DNA from: Alteribacter keqinensis
Lineage (GTDB): Bacteria; Bacillota; Bacilli; Bacillales; Salisediminibacteriaceae
Direction of reading: 5' to 3'
Assembly (NCBI RefSeq): GCF_003710255.1
Contig: NZ_RHIB01000003.1
Location: 186,001 to 250,000 of the forward strand
DNA: 64,000 nucleotides
The notes below the pieces were generated by a model. The model was not told where the DNA came from and did no database searches. It worked only from the letters and a program-made list of their open reading frames with translations. A program made the position numbers and the translations under genes. Position 1 is the stretch's first letter, and each line of letters begins with the position of its first letter. Shown piece after piece: positions 44,828-52,983 of the stretch.

Positions 44828-45580
44828 GTGGGAAGATCGAAATCAAAATATACGAAATATAAAATAATGAAAAAGAATCAATTTCTGATAAACTACCTTC
44901 CCGAAACAACTCTTTACACCAGAAAGAGAATGCTGCGCATGCTGAGTAAATACAAGGAGGTCATTATTAAGCCGAATGTAGGAAGGCTTGGACAAGGAGT
45001 AATCAAGGTATCTGACCTTGGGGAAAAATATAATCTTGGAAAAAAGCAATATGAAGTTCGTATACGAAATACTTCAAAGTTTTTTGATAGTGTTCCATCA
45101 ATGCTTAATCACTTGAATCATATAAAAAGCAGAAAAAGTTATGTTATCCAACGGTACATTCCTCTGCCTTTAATAGATGACCAATCATTTGATATGCGTA
45201 TCATGCTGCAAAGGAAAAGGAGGTCAAGGGATTGGGTTGTTTCTGGTAAAGCAGTAAAGGTTACGTTAAAAGAATATTTTGTATCAAATGCCTGCATCCA
45301 AATAGAAACGTTAGAAGAAGCGATCAGGAAATCTTCTTTGAGAAATTCTTCATCTGAAGATAAAATTAGTAAAGAAATTGACCGCTTGTCGATTATTCTT
45401 GCAAGGCATTTGCAAAAGTATTACAAAAAAGATAAAGAAATTGGTCTTGATTTGGCGATTGATAAAAACGGACGCCTGTGGATTATCGAAGCGAATTTCA
45501 AACCTATGATTAATATGTTCCGACATTTGAAAGATAAAAGTGTATACAAGGAGATCCGTTCGTATCGCAAAAGAATGTAA
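44828..45580 (+). CDS. YheC/YheD-like ATP-grasp protein, short form 1
   Basis: A 250-residue protein consisting of the ATP-grasp part only, without the N-terminal beta domain of the long forms. It starts GTG with AAAGGGGGTGA five bases upstream. Core motifs: VIIKPNVGRLGQGVIKVSD, FDMRIMLQRKRRSRDW, then IGLDLAIDKNGRLWIIEANF with the metal-binding Glu 221 and Asn 223. The N-terminus (MGRSKSKYTKYKIMKKNQFL) is basic. The second copy at 47453 is about three quarters identical. It may act with the long form encoded upstream, which is inference from the repeated pairing. Confidence 0.85.
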   Translation: MGRSKSKYTKYKIMKKNQFLINYLPETTLYTRKRMLRMLSKYKEVIIKPNVGRLGQGVIKVSDLGEKYNLGKKQYEVRIRNTSKFFDSVPSMLNHLNHIKSRKSYVIQRYIPLPLIDDQSFDMRIMLQRKRRSRDWVVSGKAVKVTLKEYFVSNACIQIETLEEAIRKSSLRNSSSEDKISKEIDRLSIILARHLQKYYKKDKEIGLDLAIDKNGRLWIIEANFKPMINMFRHLKDKSVYKEIRSYRKRM

Positions 45581-45670
45581 GGGCTACTGTTTAGGTGGTC
45601 TCCTTTTATTTAAACTGACCGTCTTTAATGGACTGCACATAATTCTGTTTTTAAAGTAAATGTACAACTA

Positions 45671-46074
45671 GAAAAAGAAGAGGAATCTCTTGTTGAGAAA
45701 CTTCTGAGTGTCATGCAGAAAAACAAAGCTGATTATACGAATACCTTCCGTGCCCTTTCATTTGATCAGCCTGTAGATGAATTGTCCTGCTCTGAAGAAT
45801 TTAATGAATGGCATAGGCAGTGGCAGGCACGGTTGAACAGGCAGGAAGGTTCAAAAGAGTCTTCCCGGGAATTAATGCAGCAAACCAACCCTGCAATTAT
45901 TCCTCGCAACCACAAGGTGGAAGAGGCTCTGGAAGCTGCTGGTGAAGAAATTTCAGTGTTATGCTTCGCCTTCTTGATGTTTTGTCGAAGCCTTATGAAA
46001 AAAATCCGGATAAGGAATGTACAAGTCCTCCGGTACCTTCTAATCGCCCCTACCGTACTTTTTGCGGAACATAA
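45671..46074 (+). pseudogene. selO 3' fragment, copy 2 (frameshifted)
   Basis: This stretch is almost identical to the last 135 codons of selO (41059-41463): [20 protein letters not shown], then [17 protein letters not shown], then [18 protein letters not shown]. After that a short deletion shifts the frame (the genuine gene continues [13 protein letters not shown]). The nucleotide match, including the stop codon and the terminator behind it, continues to about 46130. There is no start or N-terminal part. It separates the two ATP-grasp units. Confidence 0.93.
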
Positions 46075-46085
46075 ATCATTTTACG

Positions 46086-46124
46086 AACGCTTCCTTTATG
46101 CAGTATATAAAGGAAGCGTTTTTT
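46086..46124 (+). terminator. Copy of the selO terminator
   Basis: AACGCTTCCTTTA / TAAAGGAAGCGTT stem with TTTTT, as behind the real selO gene. Confidence 0.85.
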
Positions 46125-46218
46125 GTTGTTCGATGGGAGCAAATACGACAGTCAGGTGCGTACTTCCAACCTTTTTTAACGAACTAGTCTTATAACTACG
46201 GCATTTCAAAGCTTGACT

Positions 46219-46227
46219 CATAGACTA
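46219..46227 (+). promoter_or_regulatory. Mother-cell sigma -10-like element upstream of the broken long copy
   Basis: CATAGACTA (CATANNNTA), duplicate of the element at 43283, 32 bases before the GTG at 46259. Confidence 0.35.
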
Positions 46228-46258
46228 TAGAAGGAAATAGAAGACGGAGGTGCACAAA

Positions 46259-47272
46259 GTGACGACAGTATTATGGGCAAAAATGATAGAAAGTGAATGT
46301 GAGTATAACCAAATTGCTGTACCTGAAGGAATTTGTTGAGAAATTTTATACCCATACTAGTATTCAACATGGCTTGCTGCATGTTCCCTGCGAAATCACA
46401 ACAAAAAAAGGGTCAGGAGAAAGTGGAGAAATTGATAGTCCTTTGACTCTCAGCGTTTCAAAAAAGATTATGGAAAAGCTTTATTTGTTTCAAGGTGTTA
46501 AATATCAGGTTATTTTTCAGGGATCTTCGATAAAAATTGGTCCACTGACCGGTATGACTGTCTCCAGTGACAAACCCACAGGGATGAACAGGGTAAGAAA
46601 TTATCACAGAACCGGTGGCATCTTTACTGTGTTTAAAAAGAGTAATATTGATTGGGAAAGTAAAACAGTAAAAGGCAGGGTTTATACAGGAAACGAGACA
46701 GAGTGGAAGTTGGCTACCGTTCCGTTACCTGATGTTATCTATCAGGGTCAAAGTTTTCGGATGAACTGATTACAAAATATAAGGAAATGGGTGGCATTAA
46801 TCAACTAATAAGCTTTATGAAGGAGCGGAACCTTGATAGTGGGCGTTTTATCGTTCAAAAATGGATACAATTTAAAACTTACAAAGGTAATTCTTTTGAC
46901 ATGCGGTTTCATATGCAGAAAAACGATAAAGGCTGGGTTTGGAGGGTTACAAACCTTGCTAAGGGTGGAAAGCCTCTTCCTTTTGAAACCGTTATGGAAT
47001 CAGAACCAGATACCGGCAAATTGAAAGTTCCACTCATAGCAGTATGTAAAGCGATAGGTGAGGCTATCGATCAGGCGTACCCCGACGACTGTTTTGCAGA
47101 TATTAGAATGGATATTGGAATAGACAGCGAGGGAAAAGTATGGTTTATCGAGGCGGACTGCCGTCCATTATTTAAAGGATTTAAAAAAATCTTCCTGTCA
47201 TCTTACCAGGACATTTGCCAAAGGCTAATCTATTATTCAACGTCAAAGCAGGGATTCATTGTTGCTTCATAA
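46259..47272 (+). pseudogene. YheC/YheD-like ATP-grasp gene, long form 2 (broken)
   Basis: A decayed copy of the gene at 43327. A one-base insertion near 46322 ends the first frame at VPEGIC; the homologous sequence goes on in another frame (EKFYTHTSIQHGLLHV). Near 46790, GGTGGCA jumps straight to AATCAACTAATAAGC, so about 330 bases of the ATP-binding region are missing, and the segment coding for VCSGVECRVAASGQQ is also deleted. The metal-binding EAN has become EAD. The product cannot be active, yet the short gene behind it is intact. Confidence 0.92.
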
Positions 47273-47283
47273 TAAGAGAGTTG

Positions 47284-47309
47284 AACCTTCCAAGGGAGGT
47301 TTTTTTTTT
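47284..47309 (+). terminator. Terminator between long and short ATP-grasp genes, unit 2
   Basis: AACCTTCC / GGGAGGTT stem with a run of nine T. Confidence 0.75.
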
Positions 47310-47452
47310 GCGCCGGGTTGTAGTTCAGCTTTCTTCGTTACAACAGCTGAATTGCAGATTCTGCAAGAGAAATATATGTGTTTGCCGGTAGCGAAGCAGG
47401 ATGATGAGAATATGCTGGAAGTAGAGTTGAAAAGTAGAAAGGAGGTGAAAGT

Positions 47453-48205
47453 GTGGGAAGGTCTAAATCAAAATATACCAAATATAAAATTATGAAAAAA
47501 AATCGTTTTCTGGCGAACTATCTTCCAGAAACGTGTCTTTATACAAGAGAGAGATTATTGTTAATGCTTGGTAGACACAAGCAGGTCATTATTAAACCGA
47601 ATGTAGGAAAACTTGGCAAAGGGGTTATCAAGATTTCTGACCTGGGAAGGAACTATTTTTTTGGGAAAAAACAATATGAAGTTCATATAGGCAATACTTC
47701 AAAAACATTTGATAACTTTCAGTCAATGCTATTCTACGTAGAAAGAATAAAAGACCGGAAAAAAAACGTCATTCAACGGTACATTCCTCTGGCTACGATA
47801 GATGACCAACTATTTGATATGAGGATCATGCTGCAAAGAAAAAAAAGGTCAAAGAATTGGGTTGTTTCCGGAAAAGCCGTAAAGGTTACTTTTGAAGACT
47901 ACATTATTTCTAACGCCTGCATCCAAGTTAAAACATTAGAAGAAGCGATTGGCGAATCTTCATTGGAAGGTCGTGTATCCGTCGAACGGTTAAATCAAAA
48001 AATTGACTATCTGTCTATTATTCTTGCAAGGCATCTGCAAAAGTATTACAAAAAAGATAAAGAGATTGGTCTTGACTTGGCAATTGATAAATACGGACGC
48101 CTGTGGATTATCGAAGCAAACTTCAAACCTATGATTAACATGTTCATGGGGATGGAAGATGAGAGCGTATACAATAATATCCTTGCCTTTCGTAAGAGCA
48201 TGTGA
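47453..48205 (+). CDS. YheC/YheD-like ATP-grasp protein, short form 2
   Basis: A 250-residue paralogue of the gene at 44828 with the same GTG start behind AAAGGAGGTGA. Key segments are VIIKPNVGKLGKGVIKISD, FDMRIMLQRKKRSKNW and IGLDLAIDKYGRLWIIEANF. All expected ATP-grasp residues are retained, so the gene seems to be under selection although its upstream long partner is broken. A strong terminator follows at 48285. The reaction is unknown; spore-coat association is assumed from the family. Confidence 0.85.
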   Translation: MGRSKSKYTKYKIMKKNRFLANYLPETCLYTRERLLLMLGRHKQVIIKPNVGKLGKGVIKISDLGRNYFFGKKQYEVHIGNTSKTFDNFQSMLFYVERIKDRKKNVIQRYIPLATIDDQLFDMRIMLQRKKRSKNWVVSGKAVKVTFEDYIISNACIQVKTLEEAIGESSLEGRVSVERLNQKIDYLSIILARHLQKYYKKDKEIGLDLAIDKYGRLWIIEANFKPMINMFMGMEDESVYNNILAFRKSM

Positions 48206-48284
48206 CGTCCGGTTAAAGTCAGAATCAAACTGAAAAAGACTTGCTCGCTGCTCATAATAGAGAGTGGCGGCTGCGCTTTTATTC

Positions 48285-48336
48285 AGAGAGCGATACATGA
48301 GACGGCATTATACCTCATGAATCGCTCTCTTTTTTT
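48285..48336 (+). terminator. Strong terminator after short ATP-grasp gene 2
   Basis: AGAGAGCGAT...CATGAG pairs with CTCATG...ATCGCTCTCT, followed by TTTTTTT. Confidence 0.9.
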
Positions 48337-48418
48337 ATGGAGGCTGTGCATAACTGTGGGTAAGCTCGCACAGATTCCTCTCTGTTAGGTGAATGCTCGG
48401 CCAAAAAAATGAACCGGT

Positions 48419-48427
48419 CATAGAATA
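48419..48427 (+). promoter_or_regulatory. Mother-cell sigma -10-like element, long ATP-grasp gene 3
   Basis: CATAGAATA (CATANNNTA) lies 17 bases before ATG 48444 and 38 before ATG 48465. No AC at 16-17 bases upstream. If this is the promoter, the start at 48465 is favoured. Confidence 0.38.
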
Positions 48428-48443
48428 GAAAGAGGTTAACTAC

Positions 48444-49793
48444 ATGAGACAGAGAGGGAGACAGATGTTTTCAATTTGGATTAAAATCAGGAATGTAGAG
48501 TGTGAGAAAAGTGATGTACAGCTTCCAAGGAAGTTTGATCATCTGCTCAGTCATTTGGCGTATGTTCAACATGGGTTGCTGACACAGCCATGTAAGTTTA
48601 AGATACGGGACGTTGAAGAAGAGGAGAAAGGGACCAGGGAATCGCCATTAATGATAGAGATGCCCCGTTCAATGATTAAGAGCCTGTACATTATTGAGGA
48701 TCTGCCTTTTCAGGCAATTGTTATTGGCAGTACACTCAAAATCGGACCGGTTACAGGGGTTATAGTGGATAAATCTGATCGGGTAAGTGGGACGGCCCGA
48801 AAGGAAATAACCCACGTTATTGGAGGAATACTGGTTTTTTTAAACAGAAAGAGTATAAACCTCGTTAATAAAACCGTGGCAGGAAAAGTGTATGATCACA
48901 AAAACAGAGTGTGGATTGGAAGAACGGTTCCTTTACCGGAAGTGATATATGTAAGAGGGACTTTGAAAAAATACCGGCATTTGCTGCTGGATGAGTATCG
49001 CAGAATGGGGGGAATCTTGTTTAACACAAGGCGTCATGACAAGTATGAGATCGAACACCATTTAGGTGGCATAATAGAGTTAAAAGATGCTTTTATTACA
49101 AGTACCTTGATTGAAAACGCCGACAGTGTTATTCATTTTTTGAAAGACAAAAAAAAGGTTGTACTCAAGCCCTCAAAAAGTAAAAGGGGAAAAGGAGTAA
49201 TCTTCATTGAAGAGAAAGATACTGATATTTATCAGATCTACGATTACAGGAAAACGAGAAAAGCACGTCAGCAGGTAGTCAGCCACCAGGAACTGCAGAC
49301 GTACTTGAACCAGTTAGCAACGCGTAAAAGATATATAATGCAAGAGTGGATCAGCTTTTTGCAGTACAGAGGAGCCCCTTTTGACATGAGAGTTCACATG
49401 CAGAAAGATGAAGGCAGTTGGATATGCAATGGAATAGAATGCCGGGTTGCCAGAGCAGGAGAAAAGATCACGAATGTATCGAAGGGAGGAAAAGCGATCT
49501 CATTCAGCCAGGCAATGGGAAATTGTTCCGAAGAAACAAGGGACATGGTTAAGGAGAGGATCCTTCATTTCTGCGATATGTTTTGCACTCATTTAGATCA
49601 AGCTTTACCGGATGATCACTTTGCGGACGTTGGTATGGATATTGGTCTGGAAAAAGATTATACGATCCGCTTTATTGAAGTCAACTTTTCACCTGCGTTT
49701 AAAGGTTTTCGGCGTTTTAACAGGCTCATGTATAAAAAAATCAGCTGGCAGCCACTTCTTTATGCGGCACAGTGTCAGGGGTATATAAAATGA
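48444..49793 (+). CDS. YheC/YheD-like ATP-grasp protein, long form 3
   Basis: A 449-residue protein (442 from ATG 48465, where MFSIWIKIRN aligns with the starts of the other long forms). The N-terminal domain has VQHGLLTQPCK and LKIGPVTGVIV; the ATP-grasp domain has VVLKPSKSKRGKGVIFIEE, FDMRVHMQKDEGSW, ITNVSKGGK, VGMDIGL and FIEVNFSPAFKGF. It differs clearly from long form 1 and is not part of the recent duplication. AGAAAGAGG precedes ATG 48444 and GGGAGA precedes 48465. Probably spore-associated by family and by its promoter; reaction unknown. Confidence 0.87.
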   Translation: MRQRGRQMFSIWIKIRNVECEKSDVQLPRKFDHLLSHLAYVQHGLLTQPCKFKIRDVEEEEKGTRESPLMIEMPRSMIKSLYIIEDLPFQAIVIGSTLKIGPVTGVIVDKSDRVSGTARKEITHVIGGILVFLNRKSINLVNKTVAGKVYDHKNRVWIGRTVPLPEVIYVRGTLKKYRHLLLDEYRRMGGILFNTRRHDKYEIEHHLGGIIELKDAFITSTLIENADSVIHFLKDKKKVVLKPSKSKRGKGVIFIEEKDTDIYQIYDYRKTRKARQQVVSHQELQTYLNQLATRKRYIMQEWISFLQYRGAPFDMRVHMQKDEGSWICNGIECRVARAGEKITNVSKGGKAISFSQAMGNCSEETRDMVKERILHFCDMFCTHLDQALPDDHFADVGMDIGLEKDYTIRFIEVNFSPAFKGFRRFNRLMYKKISWQPLLYAAQCQGYIK

Positions 49794-49955
49794 AATGTCA
49801 TCGCCTTCCTTCATGAAAAGTGAACCAAACGAAAATGGATCGTTTATGGAACAAAATAAGAACGACCATAATGCAAAGCATGGATAGATCTGGGCAAGGA
49901 GAACAGGAAAACAAATAATTCAACTCCAGAACAGACGAAACATTCTGAAATCTGA

Positions 49956-49985
49956 TTGACCAAGCGCTCATTCAACCTCTATAAT
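49956..49985 (+). promoter_or_regulatory. Sigma-A promoter of the acyl-CoA ligase gene
   Basis: TTGACC (49956-49961), an 18-base spacer and TATAAT (49980-49985), 36 bases before the ATG. The spacer contains TCATTCA, a half-site of the Bacillus FadR box, but the second half is not in standard position. Confidence 0.65.
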
Positions 49986-50021
49986 CACAGTAACAGGTTA
50001 ATTTAATAGGAGGCGTTCGAT

Positions 50022-51680
50022 ATGGCAGAAATGATTCATTCAACAGTAGGGAAACTTCTGGAAGACACAGTTGCAAAACAGCCCCATCACGATGCATTGG
50101 TCTATCCTGACCGGGGGCTTCGTCTTACATATGAACAGTTTGATAAAGAGTGCCGCAGAGTTGCGAAGGGACTTATGAAGCTCGGCATAGAGCGTGGCGA
50201 ACATGTGGCAATCTGGTCTTCAAATAAACCGGAATGGGTAACAACTCAGTTCGCTACGGGAAAAATGGGAGCTGTTCTTGTAACCGTTAACACGAATTAC
50301 CGAACCGCTGAGCTGGAGTTCCTGCTCAAACAGTCTGATGCCACGACAATTATCCTGATGGATGAATATAAAGGAGCATCATACCTTGATATGCTTTACG
50401 AGATTGTACCTGAGCTGAAAGAGTCTGAACCCGGGCAGGTGCAGTCTGAACGCTTGCCATACTTAAAGAACGTGATTTTTATGGGCGAGGAAAAGCATCC
50501 CGGTATGTGGAGCTGGCCTGACCTTTTGGCAAAAGCTGAAGAGATTTCGGATGATGATCTTAACGAACGAATGGAAAGCCTTGAGCCGGATGATGTCATT
50601 AATATGCAGTATACATCGGGTACGACAGGATTTCCGAAAGGGGTTATGCTGACGCACAGTAATCTGGTTAACAACTCGGCGAATATTGCTGAGTGCATGA
50701 ATCTGTCAAACGAAGACCGGATGTGTATCCCTGTTCCGTTCTTCCACTGTTTTGGCTGTGTTCTCGGTACACTCGCGTGTGTGAATGCTGGTGCTGCCAT
50801 GGTCCCGGTACAGGAGTTTACCCCAAAAGCAGTATTGGAAGCGGTTTCTAAGGAGAAATGTACCGCTCTCCATGGGGTGCCGACGATGTTCATCGCTGAA
50901 CTGAATGAAAAAGCCATAGACCAGCATGACTTTACACACCTTCGAACAGGGATTATGGCTGGTTCCAACTGCCCGGTGGAAGTCATGAAAGGTGTCATTG
51001 ATAAAATGGGAGCAGAAGAAATGACCATTGCCTACGGTCAGACAGAGTCATCCCCTGTTATTACACAGACCAGGGTAAATGATTCCCTTGTACGAAAGAC
51101 GGAGACTGTCGGACGGGCCCTTCCAAATGTAGAAGTGAAAATTGTATATCCGGGCACAGATGAAGAAGCACCACGCGGACAGCAGGGGGAATTATGCACT
51201 CGTGGATACCACGTGATGAAAGGCTATTATAAAGATCCTCTTGCGACAAAAGAGGTGATTACAGAGGACGGGTGGCTCAGGACAGGTGACCTGGCTGTGA
51301 TGGACGAAGACGGCTATGTAAAAGTAACAGGAAGACTGAAAGACATGATTATCCGTGGCGGGGAAAATATATATCCCCGTGAAATTGAAGAATTTCTCTA
51401 TCAGCATCCAAAAGTACTGGATGTTCAGATTGTCGGGGTCCCTGACCAGAAGTACGGGGAAGAAGTATCCGCATGGATCGTTCTAAAAGAAGGAGAAACG
51501 GCGACGGCTGATGAAATTAAGAACTACTTTGATGGCAGAATAAGCAAGCACAAAATCCCCCGCTACATTGAGTTTGTGGATGAATACCCGATGACAGCTT
51601 CGGGAAAAATCCAGAAGTTCAGGCTGCGGGAAATGGCAGTGGATAAATTATCAAAGCCGGGGGCTGGGGTGGAAAAATGA
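50022..51680 (+). CDS. Long/medium-chain fatty acyl-CoA ligase, AMP-binding family
   Basis: A 552-residue adenylate-forming enzyme that activates a fatty acid as acyl-AMP and transfers it to CoA. The AMP-binding loop YTSGTTGFPKG is at residues 197-207; AYGQTESSPV, GWLRTGDLAVMDEDGYV and the late GRLKDMIIRGGENIYPREIE are the other core motifs, with the catalytic Lys in TASGKIQKFRLR. It resembles B. subtilis YngI-type proteins. GGAGGCG precedes the ATG. It is closed by a terminator at 51777 and interrupts the ATP-grasp gene group. Confidence 0.93.
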   Translation: MAEMIHSTVGKLLEDTVAKQPHHDALVYPDRGLRLTYEQFDKECRRVAKGLMKLGIERGEHVAIWSSNKPEWVTTQFATGKMGAVLVTVNTNYRTAELEFLLKQSDATTIILMDEYKGASYLDMLYEIVPELKESEPGQVQSERLPYLKNVIFMGEEKHPGMWSWPDLLAKAEEISDDDLNERMESLEPDDVINMQYTSGTTGFPKGVMLTHSNLVNNSANIAECMNLSNEDRMCIPVPFFHCFGCVLGTLACVNAGAAMVPVQEFTPKAVLEAVSKEKCTALHGVPTMFIAELNEKAIDQHDFTHLRTGIMAGSNCPVEVMKGVIDKMGAEEMTIAYGQTESSPVITQTRVNDSLVRKTETVGRALPNVEVKIVYPGTDEEAPRGQQGELCTRGYHVMKGYYKDPLATKEVITEDGWLRTGDLAVMDEDGYVKVTGRLKDMIIRGGENIYPREIEEFLYQHPKVLDVQIVGVPDQKYGEEVSAWIVLKEGETATADEIKNYFDGRISKHKIPRYIEFVDEYPMTASGKIQKFRLREMAVDKLSKPGAGVEK

Positions 51681-51776
51681 TAGGTGTGAGGTTAAGTAAA
51701 TTCTCTCTACGAAAATAATCGATAAAAAGCTGTCATAAATACCCGTACCTTTTTCTGTAAGAATAGAAACACATAA

Positions 51777-51818
51777 TGAAAACGAGAAGTAATCATAGTG
51801 ATTTCTTCTCGTTTTTTC
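51777..51818 (+). terminator. Terminator of the acyl-CoA ligase gene
   Basis: AAAACGAGAA.../...TTCTCGTTTTTT stem with extra GTAATC/GATTTC pairing; T-run at the end. Confidence 0.8.
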
Positions 51819-52044
51819 GGAGTTAAAAAATATATACTATTTTTAGTTACAAAGAACAGCCTCTCCGAAGCAACTGGCGATCCTGTTCAATCCACGCTCT
51901 TATCAATTTTGCATCGGGCTTTAAAGAGGAGAGTAGCTACGTTTATTTTCAGAGTCAGAGGGTCCTATAAAGTAAAAACACTATTATAGGACACCACTGA
52001 TTACTCATCAATTTAATACGATTGTCAAACTTTAAATGAGAGAG
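51819..52044. other. Spacer with a TCCTATAA/TTATAGGA inverted repeat
   Basis: No gene is visible. An inverted repeat (TCCTATAA...TTATAGGA, about 51962-51990) lies downstream of the minus-strand gene at 52045 and lacks a T-run. The rest may be degenerate sequence; no family was recognised. Confidence 0.35.
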
Positions 52045-52302
52045 TTACTCTGGCGTACAAGCTCCCTCTGTAGTATTAATTGTTAGTTCAGCTGTAAGAC
52101 CAGGTGCTATTGTAATATCTACTACAGCATCAATGCTTGGACACTCTACTGTTACAACCACTCCTAATACTTCAATAACTCCTACACCAGCAGCATCAAC
52201 TGGAAAGGTGAACAAACCTAAATTTACATCAGCAGCAATTTCTGTTCCTAATAATGAAATATCAGCAGTAACTTCGGCACAGCAAAAATTTAAAAGTCCC
52301 AT
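52045..52302 (-). CDS. Small beta-rich protein, relative of the protein at 28172
   Basis: An 85-residue protein beginning MGLLNFCCAEVTADISLLG, strongly hydrophobic and Val/Thr/Gly-rich, nearly free of Lys and Arg, and with four cysteines or more at the ends (CC near the N-terminus, Cys in VECPSID and GACTPE). The start at 52302 is clear from AAAGGGGGTGA upstream. It resembles the 79-residue product at 28172. The composition fits a structural or self-assembling protein. A CATAGAATA element lies 31 bases upstream, within a large palindrome. Spore-surface function is inferred from context only. Confidence 0.75.
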   Translation of the reverse strand: MGLLNFCCAEVTADISLLGTEIAADVNLGLFTFPVDAAGVGVIEVLGVVVTVECPSIDAVVDITIAPGLTAELTINTTEGACTPE

Positions 52303-52332
52303 TCGCTTCACCCCCTTTCGGTCTTTATGCTG

Positions 52333-52341
52333 TATTCTATG
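52333..52341 (-). promoter_or_regulatory. Mother-cell sigma -10-like element of the 85-residue gene
   Basis: CATAGAATA on the minus strand (CATANNNTA), 31 bases before the ATG at 52302; it overlaps the end of the palindrome 52337-52399. Confidence 0.38.
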
Positions 52342-52399
52342 AAAAATGACGATTAAGAGAATGTACGTTTCTCCTGGTAGAAACGTACATTTTTCATAG
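52337..52399. repeat. Nested palindrome upstream of the 85-residue gene
   Basis: The outer arms CTATGAAAAATG and CATTTTTCATAG match perfectly; inside them ATGTACGTTTCT pairs with AGAAACGTACAT around CCTGG, with an unpaired ACGATTAAGAG on one side. Could be a terminator-like or binding structure. Confidence 0.5.
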
Positions 52400-52497
52400 G
52401 AAGTTAAATTTTCAGGGGGCATTCCCATGACCATAAGTTAAAGCAGACTGACCTCATATAAGCTTTGATTTACATAAAAGAATGAAAGGTGATAAAT

Positions 52498-52872
52498 ATG
52501 GTGAAAGAAAACACTCAATTGAAAGAGCGTATAAAAGAGCTGGAAGTTTCTCTTCTCAGTCCTGCCGTACGTACGAACCCGGTAAAAATAAATGAACTTC
52601 TTCATGATGATTTCTTTGAGCACGGAAGTTCGGGAGTGGTATTTTATAAAAAAGATTGTACTGGTGAAGGGGGAGTAGGGGTAAGAGAGATGACTCTATC
52701 CGGCTTCTCTTTGCATTCTTTGGGGGAGAATGATGTTCTGGCAACGTATGTATGTGATGACCAAACACGAAAGGTCAGGTCATTACGAAGTTCTGTATGG
52801 AGGTTTGAAAGTGGACGCTGGCAGATGTTTTTTCATCAGGGGACGGTAATGAGAGATAGCAGCCAGGTTTAA
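52498..52872 (+). CDS. DUF4440/NTF2-like protein
   Basis: A 124-residue protein of the nuclear transport factor 2 fold. Typical features are LKERIKELEVSLLSPAVR, INELLHDDFFEHGSSG (the conserved D-D/E-F-x-E-x-G-x-S-G pattern) and the C-terminal SSVWRFESGRWQMFFHQGT. Such small cone-shaped proteins bind ligands or act as isomerases; the Bacillus forms are uncharacterised. ATG 52498 has AGGTGATAAAT upstream. It is convergent with the M14 peptidase gene and shares a terminator with it. Confidence 0.87.
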   Translation: MVKENTQLKERIKELEVSLLSPAVRTNPVKINELLHDDFFEHGSSGVVFYKKDCTGEGGVGVREMTLSGFSLHSLGENDVLATYVCDDQTRKVRSLRSSVWRFESGRWQMFFHQGTVMRDSSQV

Positions 52873-52944
52873 TTAAGTCAAAAGAAAACTCAACACCTTT
52901 AAAACTAAGAATACTATATAACGGCTTTCCCGAAATATGAACGA

Positions 52945-52978
52945 AAACCAGACGCCCTGTATATTAGCGCCTGGTTTT
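52945..52978. terminator. Bidirectional terminator between the DUF4440 and M14 genes
   Basis: AAAACCAGACGC / GCGCCTGGTTTTT stem with tracts on both sides. Confidence 0.85.
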
Positions 52979-52983
52979 TCGTT

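Noticed and set aside
42755-48336. CRISPR-like or simple tandem repeat array
   Set aside because: The repetition here is a duplication of whole gene units of about 2.6-2.9 kb; no short regular repeats with spacers were seen anywhere in the window.
49951-49980. FadR operator in the acyl-CoA ligase promoter
   Set aside because: TGATTGA and TCATTCA are present, but 8 bases apart where the Bacillus FadR box has 4, so only a half-site can be claimed.
50396-51028. 210-codon minus-strand frame
   Set aside because: Antisense shadow of the acyl-CoA ligase, with no family features.
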